Below, piece after piece: positions 4,641 through 9,314 of a DNA stretch of 9,314 bases (the first letter of the stretch is position 1; each line of letters opens with the position of its first letter). The notes under the pieces are model-generated. The model did not search any database, was not told the DNA's origin, and worked only from the letters and a program-made list of their open reading frames with translations. Position numbers and translations under genes: made by a program. Source of the stretch: a bacterium (GTDB taxonomy: Bacteria > Actinomycetota > Acidimicrobiia > Spongiisociales > UBA11373); assembly GCA_013202595.1 (NCBI GenBank), contig JABMPV010000220.1, forward strand, positions 1 to 9,314, written 5' to 3'.

Positions 4641-6602
4641 ATGCAGTACGGCTACACCGGGAAGATCCTCCATGTCGACCTGACCAACGGGGTCATCGAT
4701 ATCGAGGAGCCGTCCGACGAGTTGTACCGCATGTATGTCGGCGGCAGCGCGCTCGGCCTCTATTACCTCTTCGCAAACACCCCGGCCGGAGCCGACCCCT
4801 ACGGGCCGGACAACACGCTGTCGTTCATGCTGTCGGGAGTCACCGGAGCACCCATCGCCGGGCAGAGCCGGGCGACGGTGGTGGCCAAGTCACCGATCAC
4901 GGGGGGTGCAGGAGACAGCCAGGCCGGCGGTTTCTGGCCGGCCGAGCTCAAGTTCGCCGGATTCGACGGCATCGTGGTCAAGGGGATATCCCCCAAGCCC
5001 GTCTACCTCTGGATCAACCGGGGTGAGGTGGAGTTGCGCGACGCAGAGCACCTCTGGGGCAAGCCCACTCTCGAGGTCGAGGAACTCCTCAAAGAGGAAC
5101 TCGAAGACACCCGGATCCAGGTAGCTCAGATCGGACCTGCCGGTGAACAGTTGGTCCGGTTCGCAGCCATCATGAACATGGCCAGCCGGGCCCATGGACG
5201 CACCGGGATGGGTGCAGTCATGGGAAGCAAGCGCCTCAAGGCGATCGTCGTCCGCGGCGGCAAGAAGAAGCTGCCGATGGCCGATCCGGATGCCCTGCGG
5301 GCCATCATGCAGCCGTCGATCCCCGCCATCAAAGAGGACGAGGACGTGTGGGCCCTCGCCCAGTACGGCACGCTTGGGATCCTTGAGAGCCAGAACGCCG
5401 TGGGAGGTCTCCCGACCCGCAGCTATCGCAGCGGCTGGATGGGATTCGATCGGGCGGCAGCCATCGGAGGCGAGAGGCTCTTCGCCGACTTGCTGCGAGG
5501 AGCATCCGAAGACAACCAGATGAAGGAGGGCCGGCACACCTGCTATTCGTGCGCCGTGCGCTGCAAGCGAGTGGTCGAGTCCGAGTGGCAGGGCAAGGCG
5601 ATCAACCCCGACTCGGGTGGCCCCGAGTACGAGACGGCGTCGGTGTTCGGCTCCTATTGCGACATCGATGACCCCTGGGCGATCTCCTACGCCAATCAAC
5701 TGTGCAACGAGTTCGGCGTCGACACGATCGCGGCCGGTGCGACGATGGCCTTCGCCATCGATTGCTTCGAGAGCGGCCTCCTCACCACAGACGACACCGG
5801 TGGGGTGGAACTGGGCTGGGGCAACGCCGAGTCGATGATCGCTCTGCTCGAAATGACCTTGCGGCGCGAGGGCATCGGCGACGTCCTGGCCGAAGGCTCG
5901 GCGCGCGCCGCCGCCCACATCGGGAATGGGGCCGAGGACCTCGTCATCGCCACGAAGGGCGCTGAGTTCCCGGCTCACATGCCTCAGGTGAAGCCATCTC
6001 TCGCAGTGATCTACGCGGTCAACCCCTTCGGTGCCGATCACCAGTCGAGCGAGCACGATCCCGGTTACACCCCCGAGATCGCCGAGGCGGAGCCAGAGAA
6101 GTACGGGGCGCGCATGGCCGAGATCGGCCTGACCGATCAGCAACCCGAGGACGTCCTGAACCGGGCCAAGGTGCAGTACGCCTTGACCACTCAGTACGCG
6201 TACTCGGCTCTCGATACCCACGACATTTGCCAATTCGTCTACGGACCGGCCTGGCAACTCCTCGGCATGGGTGATCTGGCCGGCGTGATCACAGCCGTCA
6301 CCGGTGACGAAACCACCGTCGACGATCTGATGACCGTCGGAGTCCGTCGGCTCAACATGCTTCGGGCCTTCAATGCCCGCGAGGGGATCACCAGGGAGGC
6401 CGACACCCTCCCGAAGCGACTCTTCGACGAGCCTCTCGAAGGCGGCCCTACCGACGGGCAGACCGTGGATCGCGCCACCTTCGATGCCGCTCTCGAGATG
6501 TACTACGAGATGGCGGGATGGGACCCGATCACCGGCAACCCCACCAGGGAGACCCTCGAGTCGGTGCAACTGGGCTGGCTTGCCGACGAGTTGAGCCTGT
6601 AG
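4641..6602 (+). CDS. Tungstopterin aldehyde:ferredoxin oxidoreductase (AOR) family protein
   Basis: The 653-residue protein covers the full AOR family length. Known members oxidise aldehydes to carboxylates with a tungsten bis-pyranopterin cofactor and one [4Fe-4S] cluster, usually passing electrons to ferredoxin in the cytoplasm. The N-terminal domain opens with Y-G-Y-T-G-K-I-L-H-V-D-L-T, typical of the family, followed by G-G-S-A-L-G at 34-39. The pterin-contacting motif G-R-T-G-M-G-A-V-M-G-S-K-R-L-K-A lies at 186-201. The cluster ligands are visible as C301-x2-C304-x3-C308 and a distal C530 in L-D-T-H-D-I-C. The conserved N-P-F-G-A-D-H at 461-467 is present. The ATG at 4641 is chosen because AAGGGGAG (4628-4635) precedes it by 5 nt; the TTG at 4614 is unlikely. 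No ferredoxin, MoaD/ThiS-like or tungstate-transport gene is adjacent. The substrate and exact subfamily (AOR, FOR, GAPOR, WOR-like) cannot be decided here. Confidence 0.92.
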   Translation: MQYGYTGKILHVDLTNGVIDIEEPSDELYRMYVGGSALGLYYLFANTPAGADPYGPDNTLSFMLSGVTGAPIAGQSRATVVAKSPITGGAGDSQAGGFWPAELKFAGFDGIVVKGISPKPVYLWINRGEVELRDAEHLWGKPTLEVEELLKEELEDTRIQVAQIGPAGEQLVRFAAIMNMASRAHGRTGMGAVMGSKRLKAIVVRGGKKKLPMADPDALRAIMQPSIPAIKEDEDVWALAQYGTLGILESQNAVGGLPTRSYRSGWMGFDRAAAIGGERLFADLLRGASEDNQMKEGRHTCYSCAVRCKRVVESEWQGKAINPDSGGPEYETASVFGSYCDIDDPWAISYANQLCNEFGVDTIAAGATMAFAIDCFESGLLTTDDTGGVELGWGNAESMIALLEMTLRREGIGDVLAEGSARAAAHIGNGAEDLVIATKGAEFPAHMPQVKPSLAVIYAVNPFGADHQSSEHDPGYTPEIAEAEPEKYGARMAEIGLTDQQPEDVLNRAKVQYALTTQYAYSALDTHDICQFVYGPAWQLLGMGDLAGVITAVTGDETTVDDLMTVGVRRLNMLRAFNAREGITREADTLPKRLFDEPLEGGPTDGQTVDRATFDAALEMYYEMAGWDPITGNPTRETLESVQLGWLADELSL

Positions 6603-6666
6603 CGCCCGGCCGCAGCCGACGCTTCGGAGCGGGCCGTTCGCTACCGGCGCGCTTACGACAGTGGCT

Positions 6667-6678
6667 TCATCGCGATGA
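6667..6678. repeat. Perfect 12-bp palindrome in the convergent gap after the AOR gene
   Basis: TCATCGCGATGA is fully self-complementary. It lies 64 bp past the AOR stop and 16 bp before the end of the converging Lrp/AsnC gene. It lacks a loop and a U-tract, so it is more like a protein-binding site than a terminator, or chance. The rest of the 91-bp gap shows only short GC-rich stems. Confidence 0.3.
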
Positions 6679-6693
6679 GCGTGCCTGGAGCGC

Positions 6694-7152
6694 TCAACCG
6701 GCCGGTGGCATTCCCCAAGCGTAGGTCTGCTTCGTCAATCTGAGGTAGGTGTTGGCCTCGACCGACGACACGCCCGGGAGTCCGCGCAGGTCGCTCATCA
6801 CGTCGAGCAGATGGTCGTTGTCGACGCACAACACTTCGACGAGAAGGTCGAAGCGACCGGCGGTCAGCACGACATAGACCGCGTACTGACGAGTGCCGAT
6901 CTCTTTGCTGATGGCCTCGATATCGCCGTCGACGGTCAACCCGATCATTGCTTGAACGGTGAACCCGATCCGGAGCGGGTCGGTGATGGCCACGATGTCG
7001 AGCACACCGGAATCGAGCAGTCGATTCACCCGGAGACGAATGGCGGCCTGGCTCAGATCGATCCCCGTGGCCAGTTCAGCGAAGTTCGCACGCCCGTTGA
7101 TCTGCAGCGCTGCAATGATCTGGAGATCCTTATCGTCCAATTCGCGATCCAT
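6694..7152 (-). CDS. Lrp/AsnC-family transcriptional regulator
   Basis: The 152-residue protein has the usual two-domain layout. The N-terminal AsnC-type helix-turn-helix spans about 5-55: L-D-D-K-D-L-Q-I-I-A-A-L-Q-I-N-G-R-A then L-S-Q-A-A-I-R-L-R-V-N-R-L. The C-terminal RAM ligand-binding domain spans about 65-145, with A-V-Y-V-V-L-T-A-G-R-F-D-L-L-V-E-V and a terminal T-Y-L-R-L-T. These regulators form octamer-like assemblies that respond to amino acids or related metabolites. I choose the ATG at 7152 because AGGA (7158-7161, minus strand) lies 5 nt upstream and this start gives the family length. Upstream in-frame starts (ATG at 7203 and 7197, GTG at 7221) would add 15-23 residues without a ribosome site. 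It is divergent from the aminotransferase/importer operon, the classical position of a local regulator of amino-acid or amine metabolism, so that operon is its most likely target. Confidence 0.9.
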   Translation of the reverse strand: MDRELDDKDLQIIAALQINGRANFAELATGIDLSQAAIRLRVNRLLDSGVLDIVAITDPLRIGFTVQAMIGLTVDGDIEAISKEIGTRQYAVYVVLTAGRFDLLVEVLCVDNDHLLDVMSDLRGLPGVSSVEANTYLRLTKQTYAWGMPPAG

Positions 7153-7234
7153 CGCATTCCTGGCGTCGAGGCGGCGTATCTCTGAGTTGTCATGCATGAT
7201 CATTGCCGATCCGCTATGCACATGTCCATTTCGT

Positions 7235-7264
7235 TTGCAATCTACTAGTCACGGACGCTATCAA
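7235..7264 (+). promoter_or_regulatory. Candidate promoter of the aminotransferase/ABC importer operon
   Basis: TTGCAA at 7235-7240 and TATCAA at 7259-7264 are separated by 18 bp, each matching the sigma-70 consensus at four of six positions. Transcription would start near 7271, about 43 nt before the ATG at 7314. TTGCAA is its own reverse complement and an ACTAGT palindrome lies in the spacer, so the divergent regulator gene may share this control region. Confidence 0.4.
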
Positions 7265-7313
7265 TACCGCCATCTGAAGTGCCGGCCACGTCGATGAGAC
7301 CAACGGGGACGAT

Positions 7314-8687
7314 ATGTCGAGCAGGATCAACCCGGACCGAGTTGCCGAACTCACCGCCTCCATGGAGGAGTCGCTGAGACTCCGCACCAGGAAGTCGGGC
7401 GAATTCGTGGAGCAGGCAAAGCAGGTGCTGCCGAACGGGGTCGCATCCTCATTCCAGGCTCATCTCCCCCACCCCGTCTACATCGTCGAAGGGCACGGAT
7501 CCCGGGTCGTCGATCTCGACGGCAACGAATACACCGACTATCACAACGGCTTCGGGGTCATGGTCGTCGGCCACGCCAATCCGGTGATCGCTGCAGCCAT
7601 CGCAGAGACGGCAGCCAAAGGAACCCACTTCGCCGCACCGAATGCCAGCGCCGTCCGAGTGGCCCGTGAACTGTCCTCGCGGTTCCGTCTCCCCAAGGTC
7701 CGGTTCTCCAACTCAGGAACCGAAGCGACACTCGACGCCATCAGGTTGGGCCGTGCGTTCACCGGTAAGGACGGGGTCATCAAGATCGAGGGCACCTATC
7801 ACGGCCACCACGACGCCGTCATGATCTCGGTCCACCCCGATCCCGACAAGATGGGCCCGAGAGCCAAGCCGGTATCGGTGCCGCAGTCGGCGGGAATTCC
7901 ACAGGCGCTCCTCGACATGACGGTGGTCGTCCCGTTCAACGACCCGGCCGCACTCGACGATGCCCTCGAGGCCAACCCCGACGTCGGCACCATGATCATC
8001 GAGCCGATCATGCTCAACATCGGTGTGGTCCCGCCTGAGGACGGGTATCTGGAGGCCATCCGCGAAATCACCAAGAAGCACGGCGTCGTGCTGATCTACG
8101 ACGAGGTCAAGACCGGGGCCACCATCGCAGCCGGCGGAGCCGTCGAGCGCTACGGGGTGGTGCCCGACATCATCGCCCTGGCAAAGGCGACGGGAGGGGG
8201 CACACCCATCGGGGCAGTCCTCGGGACCGAGGAGATCATGGCGCAGATCTCCGAAGGCACGGTGTCCCAGATCGGCACCTTCAACGGGAACCCGCTCTCC
8301 ATGGCTGCATCCGAAGCCACCCTGACGACCGTCCTCGATGATGGGGCCTACCAGCGCCTCGATGAGGCCGGCCGACGCCTTCTCGATGGCTGCCAGGACG
8401 TGTGCGACCGCTACGACCTGCCCGCCTACACGATCGGCGTGGCGTCCAAGGGTTGCGTCATGTTCTCATCCGAGCGGGTGGTCGATTACCGGTCCTACGC
8501 CGAGCACTTCGACGACAGCCTCAACTACCTCGCGTGGCTCTACCACATGAACAACGGCGTCTACTTGACACCCGGTGCCGATGAGCAATGGACGCTGTCG
8601 ATCATGCACACCGACGACGAGTTGGATCACTATGTGGCAGTGTTCGAGGACTTCGCCAGAGACGTCACCGGAGGCACAGCACGATGA
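7314..8687 (+). CDS. Class III PLP-dependent aminotransferase, glutamate-1-semialdehyde aminomutase-like
   Basis: The 457-residue protein belongs to the class III (omega) aminotransferase group and most resembles HemL-type sequences. The N-terminal V-L-P-N-G-V-A-S-S-F at 38-47 parallels the HemL G-V-N-S-P region, followed by D-L-D-G-N-E-Y-T-D-Y at 67-76. PLP-phosphate contacts are S-G-T-E-A-T at 134-139. G-T-Y-H-G-H-H-D is at 160-167, the ring-nitrogen Asp is D263 in Y-D-E-V-K-T-G, and the Schiff-base Lys is K291 in L-A-K-A-T-G-G-G. G-T-F-N-G-N-P is at 321-327. It is longer than typical HemL and sits with an importer gene rather than haem genes, so a catabolic transaminase acting on an imported amine or amino acid is more likely; this is inference. 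The ATG at 7314 follows GGGGA (7305-7309) by 4 nt. Its stop overlaps the start of the ATPase gene as ATGA, indicating translational coupling. Confidence 0.9.
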   Translation: MSSRINPDRVAELTASMEESLRLRTRKSGEFVEQAKQVLPNGVASSFQAHLPHPVYIVEGHGSRVVDLDGNEYTDYHNGFGVMVVGHANPVIAAAIAETAAKGTHFAAPNASAVRVARELSSRFRLPKVRFSNSGTEATLDAIRLGRAFTGKDGVIKIEGTYHGHHDAVMISVHPDPDKMGPRAKPVSVPQSAGIPQALLDMTVVVPFNDPAALDDALEANPDVGTMIIEPIMLNIGVVPPEDGYLEAIREITKKHGVVLIYDEVKTGATIAAGGAVERYGVVPDIIALAKATGGGTPIGAVLGTEEIMAQISEGTVSQIGTFNGNPLSMAASEATLTTVLDDGAYQRLDEAGRRLLDGCQDVCDRYDLPAYTIGVASKGCVMFSSERVVDYRSYAEHFDDSLNYLAWLYHMNNGVYLTPGADEQWTLSIMHTDDELDHYVAVFEDFARDVTGGTAR

Positions 8688-9314
8688 CCGCTGCGGGGCA
8701 CACGGAAGTCGACCGGACGGGCACCGACATCGCCGTCGGCCTGCACGGGGTCACGAAGAAGTTCGGGGAGGACGTCATCGCCGTCGATGACCTGGATCTC
8801 GACATCCGCGATGGCGAGTTCTTCTCCCTCCTCGGCCCGTCGGGATGTGGCAAGACCACGACGCTGCGAATGGTTGCCGGACTCGAGTACCCGACCGACG
8901 GCAGCGTCAGGATCTTCGGCGAGGAGATGGGCCTCAGACCACCCAACAAGCGGCCGGTCAACACGGTGTTCCAGTCGTATGCGTTGTTCCCACACATGAG
9001 TGTCGAGGAGAACGTGAGTTTCGGACTGCGCATGCAGAAGGTCGATAAGGCCGAGATCACCGAGCGGGTAGGAAACGCCATCGATCTCGTGCGGCTGTCG
9101 GGCCTCGGCTCTCGGAGGCCCACTGCACTCTCGGGCGGACAGCAGCAGCGCGTTGCGCTGGCTCGAGCCCTGGTCAATCAGCCGAAGGTCCTCCTGCTCG
9201 ATGAGCCACTCGGAGCCCTCGACCTCAAGCTCCGCCAGACGATGCAGCTCGAACTGAAGGACATCCAGGCAGACGTCGGCATCACATTCGTCTATGTGAC
9301 CCACGACCAGGAAG
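8684..9314 (+). CDS. PotA-type ABC importer ATP-binding protein, N-terminal part, 3' end outside window
   Basis: The first 210 residues of an ABC ATPase are visible, with the frame open at the window end. Walker A is G-P-S-G-C-G-K-T-T (51-59), the Q-loop Gln is Q97 in V-F-Q-S-Y-A-L-F-P, the signature is L-S-G-G-Q-Q-Q-R (149-156), Walker B is V-L-L-L-D-E-P (169-175), the D-loop is G-A-L-D (177-180) and the switch His is H207. The Q-S-Y-A-L-F-P-H-M and E-N-V-S-F-G-L stretches are typical of PotA-like importers for polyamines, iron, opines and similar solutes. Full-length members have about 350 residues with a C-terminal TOBE domain, so roughly 40% is missing. The ATG at 8684 overlaps the aminotransferase stop by 4 bp, and GGAGG (8670-8674) lies 9 nt upstream. 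It probably energises permeases encoded just beyond the window. The substrate is not readable from the ATPase. Confidence 0.95.
   Translation, partial: MTAAGHTEVDRTGTDIAVGLHGVTKKFGEDVIAVDDLDLDIRDGEFFSLLGPSGCGKTTTLRMVAGLEYPTDGSVRIFGEEMGLRPPNKRPVNTVFQSYALFPHMSVEENVSFGLRMQKVDKAEITERVGNAIDLVRLSGLGSRRPTALSGGQQQRVALARALVNQPKVLLLDEPLGALDLKLRQTMQLELKDIQADVGITFVYVTHDQE

Noticed and set aside
4890..6569. A 559-codon open frame on the - strand inside the AOR gene
   Set aside because: It is antisense to a complete, motif-bearing AOR gene and has low-complexity, His/Gly/Asp-rich translation without a recognisable fold.
7314..8687. Calling the aminotransferase HemL (haem biosynthesis)
   Set aside because: The sequence is longer than usual HemL, differs in several motifs (G-T-F-N-G-N-P instead of the usual G-T-L-S-G-N-P), and sits in an operon with an importer ATPase and beside an Lrp/AsnC regulator rather than with hem genes.
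8630..9304. A 224-codon open frame on the - strand at the right edge
   Set aside because: The + strand encodes an ABC ATPase with every catalytic motif across this interval, so the antisense frame is a shadow.
1..9314. Defence system, phage, CRISPR, transposon or tRNA gene
   Set aside because: No spaced direct repeats, no transposase, integrase, nuclease or toxin-antitoxin-like protein, and no cloverleaf-like sequence were seen on either strand.

Overview
The window reads as a high-GC actinobacterial chromosome segment. GTG starts sit beside ATG, and the plausible -10 elements have the actinobacterial TANNNT form. At least one gene looks leaderless. Protein content (MttB-family methyltransferase, tungsten aldehyde oxidoreductase, flotillin/NfeD pair, many small transcriptional regulators) would fit an uncultured or environmental actinobacterium of the Acidimicrobiia type, but that placement is inference only. 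No rRNA, tRNA, CRISPR array, transposase, integrase or phage gene was seen.

Layout, left to right. (1) 1-1041, +: the C-terminal part of a non-pyrrolysine MttB-family (trimethylamine methyltransferase-like) protein whose start lies before the window. (2) 1042-1369: a gene-free stretch with several hairpins. (3) 1370-3265, -: a two-gene operon, an NfeD/YuaF-like membrane protein followed by a flotillin (SPFH) protein. (4) 3266-3730: a gene-free divergent region. (5) 3731-4222, +: a MarR-family regulator, apparently leaderless, with a perfect palindrome between its -35 and -10 positions. (6) 4239-about 4442, -: a doubtful small membrane protein. (7) 4641-6602, +: a complete tungstopterin aldehyde:ferredoxin oxidoreductase-family protein. 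(8) 6694-7152, -: an Lrp/AsnC regulator. (9) 7314-8687, +: a class III PLP aminotransferase related to glutamate-1-semialdehyde aminomutase. (10) 8684-9314, +: the N-terminal 210 residues of a PotA-type ABC importer ATPase, overlapping the aminotransferase by 4 bp and running off the window.

The right half suggests a small catabolic module. An importer would bring in an amine or amino-acid-like solute, the aminotransferase would convert its primary amine to an aldehyde, and the AOR-family enzyme could oxidise an aldehyde to an acid. The divergent Lrp/AsnC protein would be the likely local regulator. The MttB-family gene at the left edge handles methylated amines in known relatives, so the region may be rich in amine or osmolyte metabolism. 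The link between these parts is inference. The left-centre flotillin/NfeD operon is a separate membrane-organisation unit.

The strongest items for a second look are the AOR gene without a visible electron-transfer or cofactor partner next to a transaminase/importer module, the MarR operator-in-promoter arrangement, and the inverted repeat upstream of the NfeD/flotillin operon. I did not find convincing evidence for a wholly new system.
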